A stretch of 60,000 nucleotides of DNA, taken from Liolophura sinensis. Its lineage: Eukaryota; Mollusca; Polyplacophora; Chitonida; Chitonidae. Shown piece by piece: positions 24,401 through 39,100 of the stretch (the stretch's first letter is position 1; each line of letters starts with the position of its first letter). A program made the translations under genes and the position numbers. The notes under the pieces are model-generated. The model searched no databases, was not told the origin of the DNA, and saw nothing but the letters and a program-made list of their open reading frames with translations. The stretch covers positions 54,419,249-54,479,248 of the forward strand of contig NC_088295.1 in NCBI RefSeq assembly GCF_032854445.1, given 5' to 3'.

Positions 24401-27400
24401 TGAATTCCGGTGTTGTATGTTTAAGATGATGTTCGTAGTGAAGTGAAATGTCAGTGTTTCTGAAGTAATATGTCAACCTTGTGTTAGAGGAAAGGGGAAC
24501 AGTAGAAATAACTATGCCTGGATCATAATATTTGTAAATAGAGTAAGGATGATGTTTACATTCCCAGTGTGAGATAATTGCTATCAGATTTTTATGCCTT
24601 GGAGAGCTGTGGGAGAAGCCATTGTGTGAATGGGTTGTTGCCTACTGGCCAGCTCATATGACAGGCAAACAGAATGGGCTTGGCTCAAAATAGTTATTTA
24701 TTTATTTGATTGGTGTTTAACGCTGTACTCAAGAATATTTATTTTATTGATAAAGCATTCGTTTCCTTTTTATTTTTGCGATGTTACATAACCAAGGTAT
24801 CATTGTTCAGAGAAAGTAAAATACGATGCAACAAGTATGCGCCTACCATGTATCATCTATTTTAATCAGTGTAGCTATTTCTGCCGAAGTCAAGCAGATC
24901 CCTGTTTGCTTTGTAGCCATATGAGCATGGGATATGGATTATACAGCATTGTGTTTCTGGTTTCTCTAACATGGCGTATCACATGGTCGGGTAAAATTCC
25001 AGATTAAAAGTTGATTTTGAGAGCTACCAAGCACATCAAAACAAAAGGGCAAGGGCCATTTAGATGTTTTCACCCCTTTTCCAAACTAACTAAGATTATA
25101 TTAATTGGTGTCTTATTTTGTGTAAATCCAGCATTCATGTTTTCTGTAGAATACAGCCTAGGGTATGAGTTTTATGTGTAGCTGGGACATCAACTGATAC
25201 ATGCAGCTGTAGGTACATGTATAGCCACATTCAGGAAGTATTTCATCTAAATTTCATAAGTAATGAACACAATCAAGGTGCATGCATGTAGAAAACGGAA
25301 CAGAGCCCATGGGACACCACTACACTTTGCCAGCTACCTGACAAATGTCCTCACTAAAAACCACAGCCAACCAACAAGAGCTGGACATGCGCCGTGGCTT
25401 GTAATGTTGCTCAAGAGTTAGTTATAGGGAACTCAGTTCTGGCAGAAGCCATTAAAATAACGTCTTTTTGTTTTGATTTCATTTCACTATTATTGATAAT
25501 GTATGGTTATTTTAATATCAGAAATCCCCTTTTTAATCCATGTCTGTAAACTTATACAAAGTGTTTTGTGTAACTGAGACGTCAGTTAATAAAGAAATCT
25601 GTGTCATGTAACAGAATAAGAGTTGTGCTGGAAAATTGACGAAAAAGTTTGGAAGGATTGTGATGTATTGGTGTGCTACTTGGCCTCAGCACTTGATCAT
25701 ATGTCTAAGTCATCTAGCTGGGAAAGTTATTGATTTTTTCAAAGATCCCAAAAAGTAAGAAAGAGCAGATAAGGAGTAGTGTTTTTTTCTTTTTTTAAGG
25801 AATGTAATTTTAATAACTTTGAGCTGTTCCTCAGAAAAAAAGTGGAGACATCTGATGGAGCCATTAAGCATGTGTGATTAATCTTTAGGCAGAGGTAATC
25901 GTTCTTGAAACTCTAGCAGCATGAAGAAGTGTTGCACTAGATACCACCACCATGTCTGCGTGACTCCAGCCTCTTATTGGCGGGCCTCAGATTTATCAGG
26001 GAATAAGCCAGAGTATTGGATGCTACATATAGTTGGGCATGTAGTTATGCATTTTGTCAGGTTCATCTAACAGTTGTATTTGGAAAATAAAGTTTGTATT
26101 TTGAGTTCCAAACTGTAGCAAAACATTTTTCATGGATTTAATACTAGTCAAATATTTAGACTGAGCAGAAGCATGCGTAATGTCTTCATGTGTTGATATA
26201 AGGTCACAGGTAACAAGTATGCATTCCACCATGAATGAATTGGTTAAGATATTTGTCTCTGAATTGTTTAGGCATACAAGATGGTGGTTCAATCTCAGCC
26301 TCTGGCAGTACATTTTGGATAGCCCCATGACTGCACTGTTTTAAGGAATCAAAGACATGGCCCCCTGCCTCCACTGTTCAAGGGGGTCTTGACTGGTGGT
26401 GTTGGTAGGGCTGCTGAGTTCATTGGAGATCCCTTATGCTCCACCAGTGTATTAAAAATACCCAAGCTTGCTCATCAGATAATAATCTGTAGTGTCACAA
26501 TTGTGAAAGCTTGTCTGTTGTTCCCTCCACATGTAAAACTTAAAATGCTGTGCTTTCGGTGAAATATTCTTTAGTTCTTGTCAAACACCAGTCAGTCATT
26601 ATACATCCATCATTTGTTTGCTTCAGTGGTAAGAGTGGACGATATCAACTACACAGCTTTGGTCCAAATCAGTTTGGGCAGGAAAGGTTCTTCATTGTTA
26701 TAGTTTTGTGTGGCTACATTGTCTGAGGTCAAACCATGCAATGCAGATTTAAACTATGGCTGTTTTGGGTAAGGTTCCTGGTTCCCCATGGTTAGTGCTT
26801 TGTGTGGCTAAGTGTCTTAGGTCACACCATGCAGTGCAGATTTAAACTTTGGCTGTCTGGGTAAGGTGTCCTGGTTCCCCATTGTTAGTGCTATGTGTGG
26901 CAACATGTCTGAGGTCACACCATGCAGTGCAGATTTAAACTTTGGCTATTTGGGTAAGGTGTCCTGGTTCCCCATTGTTAGTGCTATGTGTGGCAACATG
27001 TCTGAAGTCACACCAGGCAGTGCAGATTTAAACTGTGGCTATTTGGGTAAGGTGTCCTGGTTCCCCATTGTTAGTGTTTTGTGTGAATAAGTGTCTGAGG
27101 TCACACCAGGCAGTGCAGATTTAAACTGTGGCTATTTGGGTAAGGTGTCCTGGTTCCCCATTGTTAGTGCTGTGTGTGGCTAAGTGTCTGAGGTCACACC
27201 ATGCAGTGCAGATTTAAACTGTGGCTATTTGGGTAAGGTGTCCTGGTTCCCCATTGTTAGTGTTTTGTGTGAATAAGTGTCTGAGGTCACACCAGGCAGT
27301 GCAGATTTAAACTTTGGCTGTTTGTGATAAGGTATCCTGTTTCTCCATATGTGAGGCTGCACATCTGAGGTCACACAAATGCAGAGTTAGACTTCAGCTA

Positions 27401-30400
27401 TTTTGAGTGAGGTGTCCTTAACAAGGTTATCATGTGCAAGATTCACTGCTATAAACCACTTAGTTTGTCTATTTAACACCCAAGCTGTCTTACTTCTTTG
27501 GCCATTTCAGATACCCCAAATTTTTGATCTGGCACAAGGGGGTTTATTTGAGCCAGTTTGTACATTTCTATTTCCGACTGCAGATGATTCACTTCTAGAT
27601 ATTTCCTTTAAAATCGACCTTTTAATTTCGGAACATGACCAGTAACAATTTTATCTCTTGAGATCTTTCATTCTGTGTGGATGTATTTGGACTGGCAAGA
27701 CGCCCATTTAGATTGGATTTGCTGGTGGATTGTGCTTGGAATTGAAAATAGGCATTTGAGTAGTGCTGGGGGAGTGATTGCTGTCTGCTGACTATACAGC
27801 TCGATCTTGTGGCCTCAACCCCAACTCGTCTGGATGTCTCTAACAGTTCATTCTAAGCATACATACACATACTGTTACCCTGAGCAGTGCAGCAGAAGCC
27901 TGGGGGAGAAATTTAGGGGGAAGTGAATGTAATCAGGCTAGCTTAAGGGACTAGAATGGGTTAGTGTGAAATGAGACAAGAGTCCAGTGGATGGTCAGTG
28001 TATATGTATGTAGTCAGATCAGCGGTCAGGCTATAGTACGTGTGGCCAGACGGGGAATTGACACACCAGGCCGGACTTCATCAACTACAACCAGAGATAA
28101 AAATACACGAAACTGAATAAAGTTCTCGAGCCAATTGTGATAGCCCTGTCTTTGATTCTTGTCAGTGTAATGTGATTATCAGGAATGGGGCTAGAAAGGC
28201 CAGTTATCCACTGACAGAAAGTTGAGGTGGGATGGTTAGTGGCAAAACTGGTCAGCTCGGGTGTTCAGTTATTGATTACAGCATCGGGTTGTACCATAAC
28301 TATGAGCCTCCTGTGCTATATACATTATGTAGACAGCTAACAGTGGGATTGGGTGGACTGTATATGTGTCCTGCTGTGGTTTTGATCTTATTCTTCCTCA
28401 GCCCATCTACCTTTTCTTGTCAGCTGGGTTATCTCTCCTTGCATGTTTACAACCATGTCACTTCTGGGAACAATGTTTACTCTGCTTAATTAAGACTTGG
28501 ACTTTTGTGCTGGGGGTATAGTTGAAGTTGAAGAAACTTCTGATCAGAAATAGCTGTCATCTTGCCTACGTGTGCATTGTCCATCTTGTGCCTCTACAAA
28601 GGTGGACATTGTCCAGTTGTCCAAATTTACACCAGATATCTATATCTAGAGATGTTTATAGTTACAATACTGTAATTCATCAAAGTTTGCAAGGTGTTCA
28701 TTCAAGCAACTTCTGAGGGCATTATTCTGTGTAGACTATTAAAATTACAGTTTTTGTGAAACCCTAAAATTGGTCAATCCAACCAATGTAGTTCTGTCTT
28801 CAAAATCAAATCAAGAACATGCATAAATTGCAATGAAAGTTGCTCTTTCATTTAAAAAGGTTGAGTAGGTACATAAACTTGCCAAGCTCCAAAATTACTA
28901 CATACAGTGTAGGCTTGGTATATCTCTGGACAAGTAACAGGATCCACTGATAGTTCAAAGTGCTTTGGAAATTGGCAGAGCGATATATAGAGCTGGCATC
29001 AGAAAATAATAATCCAGTATAGAAGGACATATTGATTACCAAGATATTTATGAGAATGGAGCGGTTGAAGGTGAGCCATTGCTGCTTTATAACAGTGCTA
29101 TTTATTTCACCTTCTGGCCACTGTTTGACATCCTTGGAGATAAGTGAATTTGTCTAGATGACTGCTTTCAGAAGGCTGCCTTATTGCCATTATGGTATGA
29201 AATGCATGATTGGAACTGGAGGCCTGAGTTGACAGCCAGGAATTCAGATATACCGGTAATACCTTTCTTGGTTGATCAGCCCCCAGGATCATTACTGAGG
29301 CTACAGTAATGATTTCTGTTGTTTGGCTGGATGGGCAGGGCAAGATATAGTGAAAGCTGCTGATCATAATGTAGCCTAGTTTTCTAAGCTACCCTTAAAT
29401 CCTCAACGTATTGGATCATTCTTCTATAAATTTAGATGAAATGGGGAGCGTAATAAACAAGTCTGAAACAAGTCAGTCTGTGCAGTGCACTCTTTTGTTC
29501 TTTTCTTTTAAACATTACAGTTTCTGTGTAGTTGTGCTTGTGAAGCAAAGAGGTATTTCTTGTTACAAAACTACAAGGCAATTCAAAGTGAGAAAAAAAT
29601 AAACAAAAGCTTCCACTCTCTTGGGTATATGCCATATTGTGAACCTAGCTATAATTAGATCTTTGTTCCATTAACCCAATGAGAAGGCAGAATTGTAGGA
29701 AATCCCCTGATGTCACTGACATCAAGGTTATGTAGCATGCACCCTCTTGTAGTCGCATGTATGTGGTAGCAAGCAGACACGAGAGCAAGGTGAATATACA
29801 GAAAGCATTGAAGAGTTAACACAATTACCTCCAGACACTGAAGAGCTCAGGGTCCCAACTAGCCAAACATGGCAGCCCCCCAGTATAATTAATGTCAAAA
29901 AAATTATGAACACACTAAAGAGAAGTTTGAAGATTCAAACTTTTTTGGGGGGGTTCAGCATTTTTTGAGAGTTACAGGTTTGACTTTACCTTTGGCTTGT
30001 TCTTTTGATACAGTCCATCAGTCTAAGAAATCAACTAGATATTTTTGTTTGTTGTCATGTCTTTTTTATCTACAGCCAATTATTGTTTATCTAGACTATT
30101 TTGATTGCTATGTGTGTGGGCTCATCTTCTACATTTATATACTAAGGCTTAGGGATTATCTGGGCGTGAGGGGACCGGTGCAGGTCACAACCAGTTTCCT
30201 CTGTTTAAGAGCTTCTTGTCACATAGACAGTCTCCTGATCAGAAATTAATAGCCTGCATTGACAGCTTGACCAGACTGTGGTGTGACACTAGGGGAATTA
30301 CAAACTGTGAGTGCTTGGTCATTTCTTTATGGACTCTCTAAGATTGGTTCGATCTGCTCCGGTATAACTGCGTGTTAATGGGCACATTATAGAGCCTAAG

Positions 30401-33400
30401 ATCCATCATGTCTGCTGATGCACTGCACATTTCCAATGTCTGTAATGTAAAACCTGTAACTGTAGTTTTCACTCAAACTGTAAATTTAAGGTAAAAATAT
30501 GTTACCTTGATGTCCCAAAAATTTAGTACATAACTTTTCCCCAAACTACCCTGAGACACTTGTATAGTGTTTGTATCTCATATGCCAGCACACATTTAAT
30601 TATGAAAATGGTATTTGTGACTGTGTTAATGGTTTGATGCATCAATTGATGCACTAGAATTTAATTCACCATGTGTCCATTTGGTGTTTTCCCATTTATG
30701 CATCAGTGAGGCAGTATGTACTGTATGATATCAGAACTGTTCTGCGTCAAGCTCCTGCGCGATACATGTATGGTTGAAATAAGCTGTGAGACAATGTCCA
30801 TTGGCTTGCCTCATGTTGTCACGAACATGATTGCCTCCTAAAATATTCCTGTTTCCGTGAAGTAGTGAAGTTACCTGTGACATTACATGTTCAAATCCTG
30901 CTCAGGGTTGCTGTTTCGGCTACAGCTTTGAGTGAAGATGTTTATCAGGTACTTCTTTGTAAAGGTCGATGGTTTACACTGGATACCCTTGCTTCCCCCA
31001 CCATTAAACCTGACTACAGTTGTAGAAGTGAAACATTTTCGAATACAAGAAATACATTATTTAAATGTAATTAATTTAAACACCTTGTACATGTATGTAA
31101 TGCTTGAAGAATTAAGTAGCATTCTTCATTTATCAATTATTTTCAGAGCTATATACCCGACCCATTTAAGTTGCGTGAGTTTGTGAGTTCCCTCCCCCCT
31201 GGCAATGAGCGGCTGTACTGTACGATGATTCGTCATGGTGATGAGACGTCAGGGGGTCACTACACCCTCTATCTGGAGTATCTTGGGGGCCTGGTGCCAC
31301 TTTTAAAGGGGAAGCGAGCCAGCAAAATACGACCAGATTTTGTTATTTTCGACCCTAAGATAAGGACTCTGGGTGGCAGATCCAGTAAGTGTCATGTTAT
31401 TATACACTTGGTAAAAACAATAGAATGCCTACATTGACTTTGGCAGTATTTTAGTTACCGTACCAATTGTGCTACCAAACTAAGTTCAAAGTCAGTGTGT
31501 TTCTCCCTAATTATACAAAATAACCCTAAATGTGGAACCCTCTTCACCTCTAAAAATAGGCTTGTTAGGACCTTAAAATCTTGGATCCTTACCTCTCAAT
31601 TTGGGGCTCAGTATATGGCACAGCCTTGGTGCAAGCATACTGTGCCTGGGTAAGACACATCATGTTTATGGTGGCATGCCATTCCAGTGAGGCAGCACTG
31701 TCAGCATTGGGTGCAACATGCTACATAAAGACACAGTCCTGAAATGGGCGAAATTACGTCAAGCATATTTTAAACACTGAGTAAGCAAGCAAACAAACAA
31801 AACTATCTTGCTAAAGGTAAATGATCGTCATTGTACGAGTGGAAAATTCTTGACTATTGCATTATAAATCAGAAGTCAGAGAAATACGTCAATATTTTAG
31901 CAGCTGCAGATGAGGAACACACCTGTTTGAGTAGTGGTGGGGAGAGTGAGCTGGACTCTGACAGTGATGTGTCCGTGGATGGCTGTGGCTCACCAAGAAT
32001 GCAAAGAAAAAAGCGTCAAAAACATTTCCGAGCAGAGAGGGTAGAGAGGAGCATAACATTCCGTACTCTCGATGAGCTGTTCTACAATGACAACCTGCCA
32101 GAGGTAGGCGTGGGTGATGGGGTAGCAAGGTTTCTTGGGGTAACAAGCACTATAGGATGAAATATTCTCCCATTCACAGATAACAGAAGTTAGAAGGGGC
32201 TTTGTGGGCTCAGATGGTTAAAATACTAGGTTGCTATGACTCAGTCCCATGACTAGTGGGTTTGTGTGTTTCGATATAAGTTTTGCCTTTTTCATAGGGG
32301 CTTTATATCAGAGGGTTTGAGAGGTAGCTGTTGATTGGTTTACTCCAGTCTTCTCTACCAATAAACCTGACCAACGAAAAGTTCTTGAGTAGTATTGTAT
32401 TCAGGATTTGTTTTCATTTTATGACACTGTTCTTACATGAAGTAACTGGGTACTCTCTGTTTGTAAATGTGGACTGCTTCTGTTACCATGACTACAGGAG
32501 TACAGCAGCTATCTTGTAACTCAGTACAGAATACAAGTTCCTAGGCTCAAGTTCTACATATACAACAGTGTTGTCCTGCAGCAAGAAGTTTCATCAAGAC
32601 ATTATAGACATGTGTATAACCTTCTCGCATTTGCTTATCAAAGCAGCATCACCCGAAAGTCATCCAACAAGTAAATCTGGTTCTTTGTCTGGTTCTTTGA
32701 GATGTCTTAATACCCACATTGTATACTTTCATCCATGGGGAACAAATACCTGTGTGTAGATGAATATTTTGAAACATGATGAATACTTCATACAGTGACA
32801 TCATTTGTGTTGTGTAGAGTAACAAGCTTGTGGAGATCACATCCAACATTTGGGGGACCAAGTTCCGAATTGTTGGCACAGCGTCCTACCTGCCCGAGGA
32901 ATTGGGACAAGTGCTGTACAAGACTAGTCTGCTCCACCTACAACCTCGTCAGATGACGGTCACTGTGGCAGAGCTGGCCTGTTACGACCTCCAGTCATAC
33001 TCTCGTGACCCCAATTTCACGCCTGCGGGGATGAGCGAGGATGAGGATGAATCAGGTGGGGATTGCCCCCCCAGGGGTACCTTTTCCACAGGCTGAAGTG
33101 ATATCTTATGTCATTCGCACCCGTACTTGTGGGTCATATTTGAAGTATTGACTTTAATATCCGCCGTAGATACTGTGGTTACATTTTGTTACCTGTAGAA
33201 CTGGCATAGTTGTATGGTTTTAGGGGGCGGTGTCTGTCCGTCCGTCCATCCGTCTATCAACATGATATCTCATGAGCTCTTCAAATCTTGCTTATCAAGC
33301 TTATAACACATCCATTTGGTCATCAAGTAGAGCCCTAATAAATGTTTAGAAGCTTTGGTGTTTTGCTTCAAGGTCATTAGGGTAAATCAAGTTATATTTT

Positions 33401-36092
33401 TTGTCTTGCTTGTAAACTCTTGTCGTCATGTTTACCAAACTTGAATCACAAGTGCACCTATCCATGGGGAAGAAACCTATTGATTTTAAGCGACCCTTAT
33501 CAATTTTTCAAGGTCATTTTATTTAGATATGATTGCTGAACTTATTCGTCATTGGACTTGACATAGATCAATGAATTTAAATTTTAAAAAGATTTTCGAA
33601 AATGCATTATCTCTTAAAAGGTGATGAGAAAGCTCCTGTGAAATTGCTGTGCTGTGGTTATACAGCCAAGGGTATTATAATTAAGTGCGTTAGACAGTAG
33701 ATTTTTCTCACCAATGCGGTCACTGTGAGTTCAAGACCAGCTTATGCTGGCTTCCTCTCCGGCCGTACGTGGGAAGGCCTGCCAGCAACTTGCAGATGGT
33801 CGTGGGTTTCCCCCGGGCTCTGCCCAGTTTCCACCCACCATAATGCTGGCCGCCATCGTATAAGTGAAATATTCTTGAGTACGGCGTAAAACACCAATCC
33901 AAAAAAAAAAGAAAAATCACAGTAGTTTTTGTTATGATGTGAGTATGGATGCATCTAATGCACATTGTAGGAATTTGATTTTCTTTATTTGACAAAATTG
34001 ATTTATTCTAAGTTATTATTTGTTAGCAGGAACACATCACCATGGCATTATATGCACATACATGTACCTGGTAAGAACTCAGTATATATTTTTTGTCTTT
34101 CAGATTTTGTTGATCTGGAAATATTACATAATTTTTCTGATGACCAAGGTGTTAGTGTGGCTCCAGTCGATGCCTGTGTACATACGTGTTTGACTCAGAC
34201 AAATGAACTACAAGATTTGATTGGTGGAGATGTGTTGCTGAGCAAGCACTCAGAACCATGCTTACAAACTGATGTTGAAAGCTGTAAGAGTGGACAGTCC
34301 TCAGGGAAGATTAGTGAACAGTATAGTCCCACCAAGAATGGTACACCTCTGTTTAGGTGTTCCGGAAAACCCCGCCGCACATCCAGCATTAAATCACGAT
34401 CACTGTCTCCCGCTGAAAATCATGCAACTGCTCAAAACAATGCCTTCCATAGCATTTTGGATCAGGACTCCAGTGATTTGCTCAAAGACTCCTATGCGCA
34501 TCAAGGTGCTAGGCCCAAGCTTCTCCAGCCTTCTGACAAGCATGGCCATGTGGAACAGATTACCTGGGACAGTTCCGTGGGTGTCGTGCCAGCGTCTTCC
34601 AGTCGCACAAGCAACAGCGTCCAGCACATTCAAAGTGTCCCACCTGCTGGCCAGTTGCCCAAGCCTGACCCCAGCACCGTGGGTAAAGTGCTGCAGCAGG
34701 ACCTGCAGAGCACCAGTATGCCACGCTGGGCTGACCGTGCTTGTCAGGGTATCCGCTTCATTGATGATGAAACCTGCGAAGGCATGGACATTCCTGTAGA
34801 AACCAACACCATCTATGACTGTAGCAATGTGACACTTAGTGTGAACACTGAATCACAGAGGCGTTTATACCTAGCTCACTCTGAGGCTTCGGCCAACCAG
34901 ACCTGTGCGCCTGATGCACCTGCCCCCTCCACTGACCAGGGCTTTAGGCTTGGGGAATGCCCCAGTGACAGCCAAGAGTCATCCCTTCTCGAGGACGCCC
35001 ATCGGGGCTTGAACAGAGAGGGGCTGGTGGGCACGGTACTCTCCAAACATGGTTCTCTGGACACGGGTATCAATGTGCTAGGTTTGAAGCCAGAGGTGAA
35101 TGGACTAGAGGAGGTGACTAGCACATCGCTGCCTGCTTCACCCATCAAAAGGAGCCTCGTCTCCAAAACCAAGAAACTCAGGCATGAGGTGCTCCTCAAC
35201 AAAACTAAACTCAGTCCTCTGTTCAGTCGTAAAGGACGATCTCGCCATGTGGAGAGTTCTGAGGAGGAGTTGTCTTCCCTGGAAGAGATTCGTGCCAGTC
35301 AGGGATATAGAAATTTGGAGACATTCCAAAAAGCACAGCTAAAACAAAAGGTGAGTTGTTGAATGAACAGGACAAGGCATATTCTCCTTACTCATACATG
35401 TGTATGTGTGAGGTTTACTCATACATGTGTATCTGTGAGGTTTACTCATACATGTGTATGTGTGAGGTTTACTCATACATGTGTATTTTATTTTATTGTT
35501 GGTTGATTTGGATGAATGAAATTGCTGTGTAGCTGTTAAAACAAACAAGGCCAGGAAGTGACCTTGCACAGACACCGCCACTTAGCTAATTCAAAATGAT
35601 CAGCAGTTTAAATTTTGTAAAGTTTTGTACTTGTAGTTATTTAAATGTAAACCCTGGCAATCAAGCATTCTAGACAGCTGGACTGGCATCCTTCACCTGG
35701 ACAGGTCATGTGACCCAACAAATCATATTGTCCAATCAGAATAATCAGAGTGCTTCAGTTGTCCCAGACCCTTTTTGTCGATCACACTGTGAGTGACTAG
35801 AAATCTTCTGAAGTCCGCATGAACTGGACTTGAACTCACAGTGATCACGCTGTTGAGAGGCTCTAGGGCCCTTGTGCGGTACTAGCACATTTACCATTCG
35901 GCCTTGGAGCCCTTAAGACTTTGGTCAATTATTTGTCTGTGAATGTGATATTGTTGTGCACACTGTGGTGATTTTATCTCACTAATAGTCTGGTGACCTT
36001 TGCTGTTGTTTTCTATGGTCAGCTGTGAGGTTGCACCACATTCAGATGGCTGTGTATATATGCACAAGTATGTTAGAACTTGGACAAGCTGT

Positions 36093-36123
<31 letters not shown>

Positions 36124-39100
36124 CTTAGAACTAGATTGATTTTACAAAAGTATTTTGAGGATGGTTGGAAAGGTGGGATGATGTCATACAGGGGAAGTGT
36201 AATTTACAGCACAAAAATCATACATGTATATTATAAAATTTATTTGCCTCTAAACATGTACTTTTTTTTTTGATAGAAATTTTATGCCATTTGGGGTATC
36301 TGCAGGAGTATATGTATCAAGTCCCTAATATCCATCAGCCACATTTTTCTTGCATTAAAGAAACTTCAGACACACAGTGCATGCACACTGAGGGAGAAGT
36401 GTCCTTTTATGATACAGGTCTGTTGTTCTCACACACATGTATCCCTTTGGCAGAAATGATATCCATGTTTCCACGAAATTCGTTTTCAAACAATTTTATT
36501 TGACTACATATGTATATACTTCTATATAGTATATACCCTAGTTTTTAATTCAACGGCAAGAAGTTGCAGTAAATGTGGGTGCTTCAAAAATTATGACTTC
36601 TTGTTATATATATATTCATCATTTTTTTTTACAGTACAGCCGTTTCAAGATGTAGACAAATTGTGGAATTGTTTGATAGAATAGAAGCCCTCTCCTGGGC
36701 ATAAAACTTTCAATAATTGGTGGCAAGAAAAGTTATTGAGAGTTGGCGAGTCTTGAACAGCTGCACATGTATGCTCGCACTTTGTCTCTCCCACAGGAAA
36801 CATGTGTCTACCCCACAACTCAGGTTTATCCTGGTTTATTGCCCGCTTACCTAGTAATGAGAAGTTTGCTATTAAGATTGCTCCCAAATTGATTCTTTTT
36901 TTTTTTTCCTGTTGTTATTTGTCAATGTTTTCTACCTATCTTCTGGTACATGTATATAGTGCAGGTGTTTATTGATTAAAGCGGCTGTGTCTGTTCGTGA
37001 GTTTCTGGCAGTTAGTAGCGATCTCCTCAGCAATGCCGGTCTCAGTTGTCCGAGACTTTACCAGCGAGCTGTGGGAGCTGAATTACTCGGTAAATATGTC
37101 TGAGAGGTTGATCTTAGTGTGGCTGAATTACCCATCACTCTGCCAACACAAAAACCTTTTAAGATAGCAAGGCCGCTAAACTGTTGGCAGACTGATTGGT
37201 AGGGAGCAGTGACCTTGATTACATTTTACCACTAAAACTTTCACCAGCAGGTCTTTTACTGTCTGTGTGCGATGGAAGTTTAGCTGTGTGGTGGGGAAAG
37301 AGCCTTTGTGATCATGGGACATGCAAGGAATTGCCTGCATGAACATCCAAAGAAATCAGAGGCCTAAGCAAAAAAAATCTGTCTTTGTACTGACTACTTG
37401 ATCCTCCTCACACAGAAAAGTATACAGTTTTAGTACTCTATACACGGACTAATGCCCTTAGAATTTGCCTGAGTGAACATTTTGCAGACGTGGAAAAAAG
37501 CTGATTGCATGAAGAATTACAGAAGTCAGATGTATTATTAAGAAAGGTTTTCTCATGGACTTCCTGAGTGCACAGTTTGACAGCTTTCTCTCCTGGGAAA
37601 TGTGGTGCTCTATCTGTGTTAGATTTATTTAGATCTCACGAGTCACTCAGTTAGAAGGTGTGGTAAATTTGTTCCTGCTGATGTCTGATGTTCGGTGGTT
37701 GGGAAAATTGCTAATCACATTATGAATTGCCTTAAAAAAAATTATTTCCTGCCTTGCAAATAAGCAGGTGTGATGTCTTTTTTTCCTCCTCGCTCAGCAC
37801 TTGTGAGGTAAAGCTGTTAGCTGTGTATGTTACAGATGAGGAAGGCCAAGAGTAAAGGTGACAGTGATAAATCTCCACGAGCGGGACATGGTGTGAAGCG
37901 TAAACAGCTGATCATGCATAACAAGGCACCACTGTGGAACGAGAGCAGTCAAGTCTACCAGCTGGACTTTGGCGGCCGAGTCACGCAAGAGTCAGCCAAA
38001 AACTTCCAGATAGAATTTCGTGGCCGACAGGTAGGCAGGCAGGGTTATAGTATAGCTGTCCACATGAACAACCCACAGCTGGGTGCAGATGCACCTGGCT
38101 GCGGTGACTCAGATGTCAGCTTGTATATTAACAGCACTTTAGATACCTACTGTACATGTACTCCAAGTACCGTATTTGACTTCTGTACATTGTCTAAGCT
38201 ACAGACATGACTGTGTTATTTGTTTTACCTAAATCTGAGAGTTCTATTGATCTTAAATGTTTTGAGGTTTTTTGGGAAAGGTAGATTATCCTAATGGGAA
38301 AATGTAAGTTTCTGCACTAAAAATAATATGAAAAAAAGACTTTCTGGGTGGGCCCAGCTTTACAATATGTGAATGCACAGGGGAACTTTTTTGAGTTGCA
38401 CTACCTTTGATTTTGAATCTTCTTCATGATCTTTATTTGCCTCTACTAATCTCCTTTATAGGGATTGATTTTAAATGAAGACAGTAAATGGTTATAATGT
38501 AGAGTCAGAGGCGTGACTGATTCACAGCCGTTACGCATAGCCCACAAACTCTCAGTCAGTGAGTTCACATGCACAAATCTTGTGTCACCTTTATCATCAG
38601 CAGGGTTTTCAGATATCTGGCGGGATCTGATGGTTTCCTATGCCCACATTCCTCTAGATGCACCCGAATCTTATAAATATTATTATAGTTATATAAGGAA
38701 CATAGTATTGTCTACATTGTTTGAGAGTAAAGTCTCTGTTGTCTACATGTACACTGTGTATTTGCCAGGTCTGAATTGCTTGGCAGAAAAGTTATTATTT
38801 TTTTAATTTAATAACAGTACAATGTAACTTTGAAGTCGTGCAGTATTGTCTTAAATATGAAGCCATGTGACAGAGAAGTCAGTATGCTGAATGAATGGCT
38901 GGTTTGGTATTTTGATTAGCAGAGACCAGTTGTTCAAAACCGTATTAGCAATTAAGCCTGCAGTATAAACTTCAGCCTGGACTTAATTCTCATTACTTTT
39001 TTATTAGAACAAGACTGGTATAAAGATTTAAGCCAGGCTTAACTTTGATATATTTTTGAACAACTGGCAGCAGGTTTGGCTTAGCCAGTTTTAGCAGGGA

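Larger units (their letters stand above)
18812..31146 (+). other. 12.3-kb TULP4 intron
   Basis: Separates the last WD40 exon from the first tubby exon. Besides the repeats listed separately (19482, 22268, 22932, 24692, 26690) it holds a (TA)n/(CA)n tract at 23209-23252 and a minus-strand coding-like fragment at 21259-21697. 24,800-26,600 and 27,350-31,100 are AT-rich with nothing recognised beyond a partial MITE at 28713. Confidence 0.6.
33056..34103 (+). other. TULP4 intron with two repeats
   Basis: Holds a dispersed repeat at about 33222-33620 (GTCTGTCCGTCCGTCCATCC; CATGGGGAAGAAACCTATTG), which resembles a repeat I associate with mollusc genomes, and a 5'-truncated SINE at 33705. No exon recognised. 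Confidence 0.55.
35351..37835 (+). other. TULP4 intron before the tubby signature exon
   Basis: Holds a 27-bp repeat (35390), a minus SINE head (35805), a (TA)n tract at 36091-36121, and a partial MITE copy (37418). Nothing coding recognised. Confidence 0.55.

Noticed and set aside
31889-32146. An 85-codon minus-strand frame
   Set aside because: Antisense shadow of the TULP4 exon at 31901-32103.
34272-34799. A 175-codon alternative frame inside the large TULP4 exon
   Set aside because: Overlaps the true frame; its openness reflects the GC-rich coding sequence.
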